64,000 bases of DNA, from contig CAWGJU010000010.1 of NCBI GenBank assembly GCA_963822985.1, positions 248,001-312,000 on the forward strand. The letters are read 5' to 3'. This stretch comes from Thermohalobaculum sp963822985 (lineage in GTDB: Bacteria; Pseudomonadota; Alphaproteobacteria; Rhodobacterales; Rhodobacteraceae). The notes under the pieces were generated by a model, which was not told where the DNA came from, ran no database searches, and saw only the letters and a list, made by a program, of their open reading frames with translations. Positions 1 through 9,896 of the stretch are shown here, piece by piece (the first letter of the stretch is position 1; the number at the start of each line of letters is the position of its first letter). Made by a program: the position numbers and the translations under genes.

Positions 1-1
1 C

Positions 2-1055
2 GTCATGGCCGTCGTCGCGCTCTCGACGGACGCCCCCGACGAGGTCGAGGCGGCCGCCCAGCTCATCCGCCGGGCGCGCGATGCCAGCATCCCGGTGCTG
101 CTGGTCACCGGTGACCTCTCGTCACGAACGGTCCACCGGCTGATCCGGGAGGGCGTGGCGGAGTTCACCCCCTATCCGGACCCGGACGGGGCGCTGCGCG
201 AAGCCATCAACCGCATCCGGTTGTTGCGCGCGGGCGGCACGACCGGCTGGGGGCCGGGCGCCACCGGCCATGCGCGGCGCGGGCGGCTGATCACCGCCTA
301 TGGCGTCGCCGGCGGTGTCGGCACCAGCACCTTTATCGTGAACCTCGCCTGGGAGATCGCGGCGACGGTGCGCCGGCAGGGCCACGCGCGTCGCCCTGCT
401 CGACTTCAACTTTCAGTACGGGTCCGTCGCCACCTATCTCGACGTCGCTCGCCGCGAGGCCGTCTACGAGCTCGTCTCCGAGGCCGCGTCGCTGGACCAG
501 ACAGGGCTGACACAGGCGCTGAGCGTCTATCAGGACAGGTTGCACGTCCTCACCGCGCCGCGCGATGCCCTGCCACTCGACATCGTGTCGCCCAACGACG
601 TGACCGCCATCATCAATCTCGCGCGCGAGGCGTTCGACTATGTCCTGATCGACATGCCGCAAGCGCTGATGAACTGGTCCGAGCAGGTCTACAACGCCTC
701 GGACGAGTTCTACGCGCTGATGGAGGTCGACATGCGGTCAGCCCAGAACATGTTCCGCTTCCTGCGTACGCTCAAGGCCGAGGACATGGCGCTGGACAAG
801 ATCCGGTTCGTGCTCAACCGCGCGCCCGGCCTGACCGATCTCGGCGGCAAGCAGCGGGTGCGCCGGGTGGCCGAGAGCCTCGGGATCGAGTATGCTTACC
901 AATTGCCGGATGGCGGAAAGCAGGTTGTGAACGCCTGCGATCAGGGCGTGCCGCTGGCCGAGGCGGTCAAGTCGAACCCGTTGCGCCGCGAGCTCGCCCG
1001 GATCGCCCAGGCGATCGTCGCCGCCGGCCACAGCACGGCGACGGCCGCCCAATGA
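2..1055 (+). CDS. cpaE: CpaE/TadZ pilus assembly protein (5' truncated, one frameshift)
   Basis: CpaE/TadZ is a MinD-like ATPase-fold protein that places the Tad pilus machine at the pole. The gene enters the window already open, so the true start is upstream. The first ~85 visible residues look like the receiver-like N-terminal domain. A deviant Walker loop follows (YGVAGGVGTST, near position 300), then the MinD-like body with FDYVLIDMPQAL. The reading frame changes by one base near 385 (one extra c in cagggccacg restores ARVALLDFNF). The stop at 1053 is 68 bases before cpaF. Family assignment is supported by fold motifs and by the following cpaF-tadB-tadC. Confidence 0.85.
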
Positions 1056-1123
1056 GTCAGGGCCATTGAACCGAGACCAGTAAACCGAGGCCAGTGAGCC
1101 GGAGAGCGGCGGGAGAGCGCGGG

Positions 1124-2551
1124 ATGTTCCGCAAGATCAGACAGCCGGGCGCAGCCGAGACGATGCCGGCCATCGGCAACGCTCTGCCGCCCGCCCTGCC
1201 CGAGGAGGCGGGCCAGCCCGCCCTGGTCGCCCGCGGCGAGTTCAGGCGCCACGGCACGGCCGAGCACGACGCCGAGCACAAGCGGCGCCGCCGCCTGCTC
1301 GCGCTGCGCGTCGACATGCACAAGCGCCTGCTCGAGGAGCTGAACCTCGCCGTCATCGACAAGGTCAGCGAGCGCGAGCTGAAGAACGAGATCGGCGCCG
1401 TGGTCCGCGAGGCGATCGGCGAAAGCGACCTCGCCCTCTCGCGCACCGAGCTCGAGCGGCTGATCGACGAGCTGGTCGACGAGGTCACCGGGCTCGGGCC
1501 CCTCGAGCCTCTGCTCAAGGATCCGACGGTCACCGACATCCTGGTGAACACGCACGAGCACACTTACGTCGAGCGAGGCGGCGTGCTCGTGAAGACGGAT
1601 GTCGGCTTCAAGGACCAGGCGCATCTGATGCGCATCATCAACAAGATCGTCAGCGCCGTCGGCCGCCGCGTCGACGAGAGCCAGCCCTGGGTCGACGCCC
1701 GGCTGGCCGATGGCAGCCGCGTCAACGCGCTGGTGCCGCCCTGCGCCGTCGACGGGCCGCTGCTCTCGATCCGCAAGTTCTCGAAGATCCCCTACACCGT
1801 CGAGGCGCTGATCGGGACGGGCACCTTCTCCGAGGACATGGCCGTCTATTTGCGCGCAGCCGTGCACTGCAAGCTGAACGTGCTGATCTCGGGCGGCACC
1901 GGCTCGGGCAAGACGACCACGCTGAACGCGCTGTCCAGCTTCATCCCGTCGACCGAACGCATCGTGACCATCGAGGACACCGCCGAGCTGCAGCTGCAGC
2001 AGGAGCATGTCGGGCGCATGGAGAGCCGCCCGCCGAACATCGAGGGCACGGGCGCCGTGACGCTGCGCGACCTGCTGCGCAACGCGTTGCGCATGCGGCC
2101 GGACCGGATCATCGTCGGCGAGGTCCGCGGCGCCGAGGTGCTCGACATGTTGCAGGCGATGAACACCGGCCACGAGGGCTCGATGACGACGCTGCACGCC
2201 AACAGCGCGCGCGACGCGCTGTCCAGGCTCGAGAACATGATCGGCATGTCCGGCTTCGAGCTGCCGCTGAAGGCGCTGCGCGCGAACATCGCCTCGGCGA
2301 TCAACGTGATCGTCCAGATCAGCCGCATGACCGACGGGCGGCGGCGGATCACCTCGGTGCAGGAGATCACAGGCATGGAGAGCGACGTCATCCAGATGCA
2401 GGAGATCTTCCGCTTCGACCGCCAAGGCATGGAGAGCGGCGGCGGCGTGCGCGGCCGCTTCGTCGCCACCGGCATCCGCTCGGCTTTCGCGGACCGGTTC
2501 GCCTCCTGGGGCCACGAACTGCCGGCGCGTCTGTTCCGGCCCAGCAGCTGA
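1124..2551 (+). CDS. cpaF: CpaF/TadA secretion ATPase
   Basis: This is the hexameric motor ATPase of the Tad pilus, a type II/IV secretion ATPase. The ATG at 1124 is preceded by GGGAGAG six bases upstream, so I prefer it over the in-frame GTG at 1094. The 475-residue product is a normal length. It has an N-terminal helical domain, a Walker A loop GGTGSGKTT at about residues 257-265, a Walker B region RIIVGEVRG near 328-336, and the His box MTTLHANS near 353-360. It is intact and lies between cpaE and tadB. Confidence 0.95.
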   Translation: MFRKIRQPGAAETMPAIGNALPPALPEEAGQPALVARGEFRRHGTAEHDAEHKRRRRLLALRVDMHKRLLEELNLAVIDKVSERELKNEIGAVVREAIGESDLALSRTELERLIDELVDEVTGLGPLEPLLKDPTVTDILVNTHEHTYVERGGVLVKTDVGFKDQAHLMRIINKIVSAVGRRVDESQPWVDARLADGSRVNALVPPCAVDGPLLSIRKFSKIPYTVEALIGTGTFSEDMAVYLRAAVHCKLNVLISGGTGSGKTTTLNALSSFIPSTERIVTIEDTAELQLQQEHVGRMESRPPNIEGTGAVTLRDLLRNALRMRPDRIIVGEVRGAEVLDMLQAMNTGHEGSMTTLHANSARDALSRLENMIGMSGFELPLKALRANIASAINVIVQISRMTDGRRRITSVQEITGMESDVIQMQEIFRFDRQGMESGGGVRGRFVATGIRSAFADRFASWGHELPARLFRPSS

Positions 2552-2573
2552 GCGCGAGGCGGAGGGGCACAGA

Positions 2574-3533
2574 ATGTTCCAGGTGACCGTCTACGCTCTG
2601 ATCTTCGCCGGCATCTACCTGATGCTGGCCGGGCTCTATCTGCTCGCCTTCGGGCGGCAGATCCGGCGCGGCCGGCGGATCAATCGCCGGCTCGCGCTGC
2701 TGCAGGAAGGCCGCGACAGCGAAGAGGTGCTGGCGATCCTCCGCCACGAGCGGGACGGCGCCGAGGACGCCGAGCGCGCGCCCCTCGTCGGCAAGCTGGC
2801 CGAGATGGCCCGGCACGCCAACGTCGCCGTCTCTCCCCGCACGCTTTGGCTGCTTCTGGCGCTGCTGACGGCGGTGGCCTTCCTCCTGTTCGCGCTTTTC
2901 ACCAATGCCAGCCCGATCGTCCGCCTCGCCGCCGGCGCGCTGATGGCCTATGCGGCGCTCTATACCTGGCTCCGAGGCAAGTCGCGCCGGCGCATCGAGT
3001 TGATGGAAGAACAGCTGCCGGACGCCCTCGACCTGATGGTGCGCTCGTTGCGCGTCGGCCATCCGATCAACAGCGCCATCGGCATCGTCGCGCGCGAGAT
3101 GCCGGACCCGATCGGCACCGAGTTCGGCCTGCTCGCCGACGAGGCGACCTATGGCATGAGCATCAACGAAGCCATGGACAAGCTGACAGCGCGCGTGCCC
3201 GTGTCCGATCTGCGCTTCCTCGCCATCGCGATCAACATCCAGTCGAGCTCGGGCGGCAATCTCGCCGAGATCCTCGAAGGTCTCTCCGCCGTCATCCGCT
3301 CGCGGTTCAAGCTGTTCCGCAAGGTCCGCGCCATGACGGCCGAGGCGCGCTGGTCGGGCTGGTTCCTGTCGATCTTCCCCATCGTCGCCCTGGTGGCGGT
3401 GCAGGTGATCGATCCCAACTATTACGATCGGGTCGCGGACCACCCGCTGTTCGTGCCGGGGGCGATCCTGACCTTCGTCTTTCTTGCTGCGAATGTGCTT
3501 TTCATGCGCGTCCTCGCGGACATCAAAGTGTAG
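2574..3533 (+). CDS. tadB: TadB inner-membrane platform protein
   Basis: TadB is one of two polytopic GspF-like proteins forming the inner-membrane platform of the Tad pilus. ATG 2574 follows GGAGGGG. The product has 319 residues: a first membrane segment at ~5-25, a paired hydrophobic region at ~90-130, a cytoplasmic T2SSF domain at ~145-260 (MEEQLPDALDLMVRSLRVGH and SSSGGNLAEILEGLS), and C-terminal membrane segments. It is intact, 22 bases after cpaF and 8 bases before tadC. Confidence 0.92.
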   Translation: MFQVTVYALIFAGIYLMLAGLYLLAFGRQIRRGRRINRRLALLQEGRDSEEVLAILRHERDGAEDAERAPLVGKLAEMARHANVAVSPRTLWLLLALLTAVAFLLFALFTNASPIVRLAAGALMAYAALYTWLRGKSRRRIELMEEQLPDALDLMVRSLRVGHPINSAIGIVAREMPDPIGTEFGLLADEATYGMSINEAMDKLTARVPVSDLRFLAIAINIQSSSGGNLAEILEGLSAVIRSRFKLFRKVRAMTAEARWSGWFLSIFPIVALVAVQVIDPNYYDRVADHPLFVPGAILTFVFLAANVLFMRVLADIKV

Positions 3534-3541
3534 GGCGGGGC

Positions 3542-4548
3542 ATGGAGAACGAACTCCTCGGCGCCCTGGCGAAGGCAGAGAGCATCCTCGACGGCGTGCG
3601 CGGCGCGCTGGTCGCGAGCTTTGGACCGGCCGCCCCGGCCTATGCGGCCGTGGTGCTCGGAGCGCTCCTGGTCCTGCTCGCCCTACCCACCGTTCTGCGC
3701 CGCGCCCGCGACCCGCTCGACCGCTTCCTGGAGCGCGATGGGCGCGACATCGAGCTGTTGCGCTTGCGAGGCGTACCGGAGCACGGACCGCTTCAGGGAT
3801 TGGCGCCGCTTCTCGAGCCGGCGAGCAAGGACGAGCTCGACGCCACCCGGCGCGAGCTGCGGGCGGCAGGCTACAAGGACCCGTCCGCGTTTCGCATCTA
3901 CTATGCCGCCCGCGCCGGCCTCGGCGTCGCCCTGCTAGCAACCGGTTTGCTTTTCCTGTTCGTGCTGCCGGAGGACCCGAAGCTCGTCCCGGCGCTGGCC
4001 GTCTCCGGCGCGCTCGGCGTGGCCGGCTATGCGTTTCCGTACTACTGGATCAAACGCCGCATCGCGATGCGGCGGCAGGCCATTCAGAACGACTTTCCGG
4101 ACGCGATGGACATGATGCTCGTCTGCATCGAGGGCGGCCACTCACTCGACCAGGCGATCGCTCGCGTCGCGGCCGAGACCAAGCCGACGGGCTCCCCCTT
4201 GCCGAGGAGCTCGAGATCGTCGCGCACGAGTTCCGCGCCGGCAAGGAGCGCCGCCAGGTGCTGCGCGACTTCGCCGATCGCTGCGCCGTCGGCGACATCC
4301 TCAGCTTCGCCACGGTGCTGATCCAGTCCGCGACCTTCGGCACCTCGGTCAGCCAGGCGCTGCGCGTCTACGCCGCCGAGATGCGTGACAAGCGGCTGAT
4401 GCGGGCCGAGGAGAAGGCGAACGTGCTGCCGACGAAGCTCACGCTCGGCACCATGGCCTTCACCGTGCCGCCGCTGATCCTGATTGTGGCGGGCCCGTCG
4501 TTCATCCAGATCGTGCGCTCGCTGACGCAGTTCGGCGCCGGCCAATGA
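3542..4548 (+). CDS. tadC: TadC inner-membrane platform protein (one frameshift)
   Basis: This is the second GspF-like platform protein, partner of TadB. It starts at ATG 3542 (MENELLGALAKAE). Membrane segments lie at ~25-45, ~120-165 and at the C terminus (FTVPPLILIVAGPSFIQ). The T2SSF core reads NDFPDAMDMMLVCIEGGHSL. The frame changes near 4190-4200 in the c-rich run gggctcccccttg, and one lost c restores PLAEELEIVAHEF. The stop at 4546 overlaps the start of the next lipoprotein gene (ATGA). Confidence 0.88.
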
Positions 4549-5233
4549 AGCGGCTGCTGGCGCCCCATGTCGCGTTGTTCCTCCTGCTGTCGGCCGCGGG
4601 CTGCGAGTTGCTCCCGCAGGACCCGCTCGCCCAGCTCGAGCCGCCGCCCCCGCTTCCCCGCCGAAGACGAGCTGGTCCGAGCTCGGGCGCCGCCTGCTCG
4701 CCGATGACCGTCCGATCCAGGCGCATGACGCCTTCATGCGGTCCTTGCGCATCGAGGGGGTCACGGCCGCCACGCTGACGGGCGCCGGCGTCGCCGCCGA
4801 GCGACAGGGCATGCTGACCGAGGCGCGGCGCTATTTCGACCTGGCGCGCGTCCGCGCGCCCCGGTCGGCGACGGTGCAGAACAACCTCGGCGCGGTGCTC
4901 TATCGCCTTGGCGAGCTGGAGGCGGCGCGAAACGCCTTCCAAGCCGCGCTGGTGCTCTCGCATGGCGCGAGCGAGGTCGCGGCGCGCAACCTGGCGATCA
5001 GCCAGGCGGCCATCCGGCGCGCCGACGCCGCCGCGGCGGATGCGCCGCTCGCGCGCAACCAGCACCGGCTGGAGCGCCTCGGCCCGGCGCGCTATCGGTT
5101 GTCCGGAGCAGATCCAAGCCGGACGCCTCCCTCTTCCGAGACGTCGCCCGAGCCGGCGCCCGAGCCGGTTCGTCCAGCGCTTAGAGGCCCGCTGCTTTCC
5201 ACGGCGGGACTGTTGCAGATCCAGGAGGACGGT
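4545..5233 (+). CDS. tadD: TadD-like TPR lipoprotein, first copy (frameshift; no stop seen)
   Basis: A lipoprotein with TPR repeats, of the TadD type that assists Tad secretin or pilus assembly. ATG 4545 overlaps the tadC stop. The N terminus is a lipoprotein signal with lipobox LSAAGC (Cys ~19). The frame changes near 4655-4665 in a c-rich run, after which TPR helices follow (NNLGAVLYRLGELEAARNAF). The tail is Pro/Glu-rich. No stop is present before the second lipoprotein signal begins, so the 3' end is arbitrary. A stop was probably lost to an indel, or the two are fused. Confidence 0.7.
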
Positions 5234-6089
5234 CGAAGGCACGGCCGGCTCTTGTCGGCGGCCTTGCTGGCGATCCCGGCGCTCGTGCTGGGCGCCTGCG
5301 AGGGCGGCATGGCGAACAAGCAGGATCCGCTGGCCGGCAACATCATCGACGATGCCGAGCTCGCCGACCTCCTGCTGGCGGCGGGCGATCCGGAGGAAGT
5401 CGGTCGGGTATTTCACCACCGCGCTCGCCAAGGAGCCGGACCGGGCCGACTTCCGCCGCGGGCTCGCCATCTCGCTGGTCCGGGCCAAGCGCTATCCCGA
5501 GGCGGCACGCGTCTTCGGCGAGATGGTGGAGCGCGGCCAGGCCGAGCCGGGCGACCGCCTGGAATACGCCATGATCTCGGCGCGGCTCGACCGCTGGGAC
5601 GATGTGCGCACGATCGTCGCCGGCTTTCCGCCCGGCCTGAACAGCGCGCGGCGGTACATGCTCGACGCGATGCTGGCCGACCACGAGCAGAACTGGGCCG
5701 GCGCCGACGCGGCCTATGCGCAGGCGCAAAGGCTGAGCGCCGACCCCGCCGACGTGCTGAACAACTGGGGGGTCTCGCAAATGTCGCGCGGCGACCTGCC
5801 CAGGGCCGAGGAGATGTTCGAGACTGCGCTGTCCTTCAACTCGCGGCTCTTCAGCGCCAAGAACAACCTGGCGCTCGCCCGCGGGCTGCAGGGCGATTTC
5901 CGGCTCCCCGCGGTGCCGATGACCGAGACCGAGAAGGCGATCCTGCTGAACAATCTGGGGATCATCGCGCTGCGCACCGGCCGGACCGACGTCGCCAAGG
6001 GCCTCTTCGCCGAGGCGGTCGACACGCATCCGCAGCACTACGCGGCCGCGGCGAGCCGGTTGGCCGCGCTGGAGTCGGTCGGGAACTGA
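5234..6089 (+). CDS. TadD-like TPR lipoprotein, second copy (start codon not visible, frameshift)
   Basis: A second lipoprotein signal (LLSAALLAIPALVLGAC) is followed by TPR repeats (VLNNWGVSQMSRGDLPRAEE, ILLNNLGIIALRTGRTDVA). This is a separate TadD-like protein downstream of the first. AGGAGGA at 5223-5229 looks like a ribosome binding site, but the codon at the expected start position reads cga, so the start seems damaged. TTG 5213 and TTG 5252 are alternatives. One extra a near 5398 (ggaggaagtcgg) shifts the frame and restores EESVGYFTTALAKEP. It ends 7 bases before the prepilin peptidase gene. Confidence 0.65.
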
Positions 6090-6096
6090 GGACCGC

Positions 6097-6606
6097 TTGA
6101 TCGCGCCGCCCGCCCTCTGGTTCGCCATCGCCGCCATGCTGCCGCTGATGATGCTGACGGCGTGGTTCGACCTCAAGCACTTGCGCATCCCCAACGGGCT
6201 GGTCCTCGCCGTGCTGGCGGTCTTCCTCGTCGCCGGCCTCTGGGGCCTGCCGCTCGAGACCTTCCTCTGGCGGCTCGGCGCCGGCCTAGCCGTGCTGGTC
6301 GCCGGATTCGCCCTGTTCGCGGCGGGGCTGATCGGCGGCGGCGACGCCAAGATGGCGGCCGCGCTCGCCCCGTTCGTGGCTTGGGCCGACGTGCCGCCGT
6401 TGCTCGTCCTCTACACCGTGGTGACGATCGTGCTGCTGCTGGTGCTCCGCCTCGCCATGCAGCTGGCCCGGCACGGCGAGACCGGCTGGCGCGCGATCGA
6501 CCAGTACAAAAGGCCGGCGCGCGAGCGGGTCTTCCCCATGGGGCTGATCTTCGCCATCACCATCACGCTCTACCTTCTCGCCGAGGGCGCCGTGCGCCTC
6601 GCGTGA
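6097..6606 (+). CDS. cpaA: CpaA/TadV prepilin peptidase
   Basis: A membrane aspartyl protease that processes Flp prepilin. The TTG start at 6097 gives 169 residues; ATG 6136 is the alternative but would place the first catalytic Asp very close to the N terminus. Catalytic residues are Asp25 in WFDLKHLRIPN and Asp83 in the GxGD motif IGGGDAKM. About five hydrophobic segments are present, and no N-methylase domain, as is usual for the short Tad peptidases. It closes the pilus gene group; the pilin gene itself is not in the window. Confidence 0.88.
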   Translation: MIAPPALWFAIAAMLPLMMLTAWFDLKHLRIPNGLVLAVLAVFLVAGLWGLPLETFLWRLGAGLAVLVAGFALFAAGLIGGGDAKMAAALAPFVAWADVPPLLVLYTVVTIVLLLVLRLAMQLARHGETGWRAIDQYKRPARERVFPMGLIFAITITLYLLAEGAVRLA

Positions 6607-6628
6607 CCGAGGCCCATGCCGCAAGCCG

Positions 6629-7441
6629 TCAGCGCCGCGCCCAGGCCGCCCAGTCGGGATCGCCGAGAAACAGCGGCGGGTGATCGGTGATCACGCCGGA
6701 AAGCCCGAGATCGCGAAAGGGCACCATCAGCTCCGGCTGGTTGACCGTGTAGACGCGCACGCGAAAGCCCGCCTCGCGCGCCTCGGCCAGCAGATCGGGG
6801 CGCAGAGTGTTGAAGCGCAGGTGCAGCGCCTCGGCCCTCAGCGCGCCAAGCCGAGCGCGCCAGTTCCGCGGCGCGCGCCGGTAGAGCACGGCGACCGGCG
6901 CCTCGGGCAGCGCCGCGCGAAACGCTGTGAGCTCGCACAGATCGAAGCTCGAGGTGACGATCCGCTCGCGCGCCCAGGCGCGCCCCCGCAGCGCCGCCAC
7001 AACCGCCTGGCTGGTCGCGCCGCGCGGATTGGCGTGCGGCTTCATCTCCAGATTTGCGAACAGGCCAAGCTCCTCGATCAGATCGAGCGCCGCGTCCAGC
7101 GTCGGCAGCGGCTCGTCGGCAAAGCGCTCGCCGTACCGCGCGCCGGCGCGGATCCGCGCGAGATCCGCCCGGCCGAGCGCCGCGATCGGGCCGCTCGCAT
7201 TGGTGCAGCGATCGAGCGTCGGGTCGTGAAAGGTGACAGGCGTCCCGTCGCCGAGAAGCGCGACGTCGAACTCGATCCAGCGCGCCCCTTGCGCGGCCGC
7301 CTCGCGAAAGGCGGCGAGCGTGTTCTCCGGCGCGGCCAGGCTGGCACCCCGATGCGCCACCACCCGACCCGGATCGGCCACGCTCGGCCGATCCCCCGGC
7401 AGGGGATGGCCCGCTCCGTACGCCACGACGTCTTTCGCCAT
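6629..7441 (-). CDS. Glycerophosphodiester phosphodiesterase
   Basis: Hydrolyses glycerophosphodiesters to glycerol 3-phosphate and an alcohol (GDPD/UgpQ family). ATG 7441 follows GGGGAG at five bases; an upstream in-frame ATG at 7504 has no such site. The 270 residues carry the family residues His30-Arg31 (VVAHRGAS), Glu39 (APENT), Glu57/Asp59 (WIEFDV) and His72 (TFHDPT). No signal peptide is visible, so it is probably cytoplasmic. It converges on cpaA with a 22-base gap. Confidence 0.88.
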   Translation of the reverse strand: MAKDVVAYGAGHPLPGDRPSVADPGRVVAHRGASLAAPENTLAAFREAAAQGARWIEFDVALLGDGTPVTFHDPTLDRCTNASGPIAALGRADLARIRAGARYGERFADEPLPTLDAALDLIEELGLFANLEMKPHANPRGATSQAVVAALRGRAWARERIVTSSFDLCELTAFRAALPEAPVAVLYRRAPRNWRARLGALRAEALHLRFNTLRPDLLAEAREAGFRVRVYTVNQPELMVPFRDLGLSGVITDHPPLFLGDPDWAAWARR

Positions 7442-7607
7442 TCGTTCTCCCCGATCGCGCACCCGCGCCTTTTGCCATGCGCGCCGAATCAGCGCCAGCG
7501 ACATGCCGCCGAACTTGCCCGCCGAACTTGGCTGCTTGACCGCCCGCTTGCCTGCGCAGGCGCCATCGTGCCATGCCTCCGTTACGAGACAATGACGCGC
7601 ACCCCCA

Positions 7608-9421
7608 GTGATCCGCTATCTTCTCTTCGCAAGCCTGACAGTCGCGATCGGCTATACCTGCTACGACATCGGCCAGCGCGGCGCCCATGCCTTCGAGCGG
7701 CTGCTGGTCCAGCGGGTCTCGAACGGGCTCGACGTGCTCGGCTATGCTTGGGCGCGGGTCGAGGTCGACGGGCTGAAGCTGCGGCTCTATGGCCACGCGC
7801 CCGACCCGCAGGCGCGTGAGCTGGCGCTCGAATCGGCGCGCACGGCGGTGCCGTTCGCCGAGGTCACGAACTACGCCACGGCGACGCTGGCCCCGCCCGA
7901 GCATCGCGATCCCGTCCGGGTCGAGCTCCTGCGCGACGAGCGCGGGATCACGCTGACTGGGCAGACCGCGAGCCGCGCGATGCGCGACCGGCTGAACGAG
8001 ACGCTCGCGGCGGACGGGCCCGGCATCGCCATCGAGGATTTGACCGGCATCCAGGCCGCCCAGCCGCCGCGCGGCTGGGGGCGCGAAATCGCCGTCGCAA
8101 GCCTGGCCGCCAGCCGGTTGCCCAACGCCTATGTCGTCATGGAGCCCGGCCAGGTGACGGTCGACGGCCAGGCCGCCGACGAGGCCGACCGCGAGGCGCT
8201 GACCCAGGTTCTTCTCGACCGCGCCGAGGACAGGGTCGCCCTCGTGCTGCGCATCCGCATCCCGCCGCGCGTGATCGCGCCCTTCGCCTTCTCGGCCTAT
8301 AAGGGGGCCGGTGCCGGCATCAGGCTGGAACGGTGTGCAGCGCGCAGCTACGAGGAGCAGTCCGCCCTGCTCGACCGGCTCAAGGGGGCCGGAGTCGCGC
8401 ACCAGCCCGCCCCCTGCCCCGTCGGCCTCGGCGGGCCCAGCGGCGATTGGGCGGCGGCCGTGACAGCGGGGCTTGCGGCGTTGGCGGCATTGCCGGCGGG
8501 CCGGATCGACATCGAGTACCGCGACGTGCGGCTTTCTGGCGCGCCGCCGGCCTCCGAGGCCGAGCTGGCCGCGGCCGAGGCGGAATTGCGCGCGGGGCTG
8601 CCGGGGGATTTCACCGGCACGGTCGCTCTGGCCGGCGAGGACCCGCAGAGCACGGCCGGGCTCCAGCGCGACCGCTATTGGATCCGCTTCGCGCGGGATG
8701 CCGAGGGCCTCACCCTCACCGGCCGGGTCGCCGACGCCGCGACAAAGCAGGCGATCGAGACGCAGGCGGCTGCGCTCTACGGTGCCGACGGCGTCAGCAG
8801 CGCGCTCGGCATCGCCGGCACGCCGCCCCCTGCCGGCTGGGAGCGCGCCGCTCTCGGCGCGATGGAACAGCTGCACGCCGTCCTCGACGGCGAGGCCGAC
8901 CTGGCCGGCCAGAGCGTCACGCTGCACGGCCGAGTGATCGAGCCCGAACTGGCGCGGTCCATCCACGACGGGCTTCTCGCCGAACTGCCCGGCTACAGCG
9001 TCAGCAGCGTCGTCCGGGTCGACCTGCCGGCGGCTCTTGCGGAGGCGCCGCTGCCCCCCTGCGTTGCGCCGCCGAGCTCAACCGGACCAATCGCATCCCC
9101 GCCATCGACTTCGCCACGGGCAGCCCGGTGATCACCGCCGGCAGCGCCCCGACGCTCGACGCGCTCGCCGCTGTGTTGCGCCGCTGCGCCGGCGGTGCCA
9201 TCGAGGTCGGCGGCCACACCGATGCGCGGGGCTCGGACGAGGTGAACGAGCGGCTGAGCCAGGCGCGCGCCGAGGCGGTCGTCCGCGCGCTGATCGACCG
9301 GGGCGTACCCGCAGACCGGCTGCTGCCGGTGGGCTTTGGCGAGGAACGGCCGGTCGCCACCAACGAGACCGAGGCCGGCCGGGCGCAGAACCGCCGGATC
9401 GAGTTCGAGCCGGCCGGATGA
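7608..9421 (+). CDS. OmpA-family protein with BON-like internal repeats (one frameshift)
   Basis: An envelope protein with an N-terminal membrane anchor (YLLFASLTVAIGYTCYDIG), BON-like segments and a C-terminal peptidoglycan-binding OmpA domain (IEVGGHTDARGSDEVNERLS, then AQNRRIEF). Two ~140-residue stretches resemble each other: each has G-x-TLTG-x, then PP-x-GW, then a segment like GQVTVDGQA or GQSVTLHGR, at about residues 100-210 and 350-490. A c-run near 9055 shifts the frame just before the OmpA domain. The GTG start at 7608 lacks a good ribosome site; ATG 7592 with one indel is possible. The BON plus OmpA layout recalls mycobacterial OmpATb (ArfA). Confidence 0.72.
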
Positions 9422-9449
9422 CCTGGGTGGCGGGGAGAGGGCCAGGACC

Positions 9450-9872
9450 GTGCTGACCGGCGAACAACTCGCCACGGCGATCACCGCGGTGTTGATCGCC
9501 GCCATCGCTATCGGCTGGGTGCTGCACTGGATCTGGGCCCGGCTGGCCACCACCGGCAGCGATGCGGCCCGGCTCTCCGCGATGGTCAACCGGCTGCACG
9601 AGGCCGACCACGCCCGCGAGGCCGCCGAGCAGGCGCGCGAGCTTGCCGAAAGCCTCCTCGCCGCCCGCGAGGCGGAGATGGAGGAGCGGGTCGCCGCGCT
9701 GCAAGCCCAGCTGGACGGAATGGCCCTTGCCCGCGACGCCGAGTTGTCCGCCGCCCGGCACGAGGCGCGCGCCGACGCCGATGCATCCATGGCGGGGCTG
9801 CGCGAAGCGGGGCGCCGCATTGCCGCGCTCGAGGCCGAGCTCGATATCATGCGACGCGACGAGGGCGTCTGA
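9450..9872 (+). CDS. Membrane-anchored coiled-coil protein of unknown function
   Basis: GTG 9450 follows GGGGAGAGG, giving 140 residues. A single transmembrane helix (ITAVLIAAIAIGWVLHWIW) is followed by a long Ala/Glu/Arg-rich coiled coil to the C terminus (HEADHAREAAEQARELAE). It lies 28 bases after the OmpA-domain gene and is probably cotranscribed with it, so it may act in the same envelope complex. That role is inference only; no known domain is recognised. Confidence 0.65.
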   Translation: MLTGEQLATAITAVLIAAIAIGWVLHWIWARLATTGSDAARLSAMVNRLHEADHAREAAEQARELAESLLAAREAEMEERVAALQAQLDGMALARDAELSAARHEARADADASMAGLREAGRRIAALEAELDIMRRDEGV

Positions 9873-9896
9873 GCGAGATGTCCGGCGAGAGATGCC

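Noticed and set aside
941..2515. A long open frame antisense to cpaF.
   Set aside because: It mirrors the codon structure of the intact cpaF gene; composition bias of high-GC DNA explains it.
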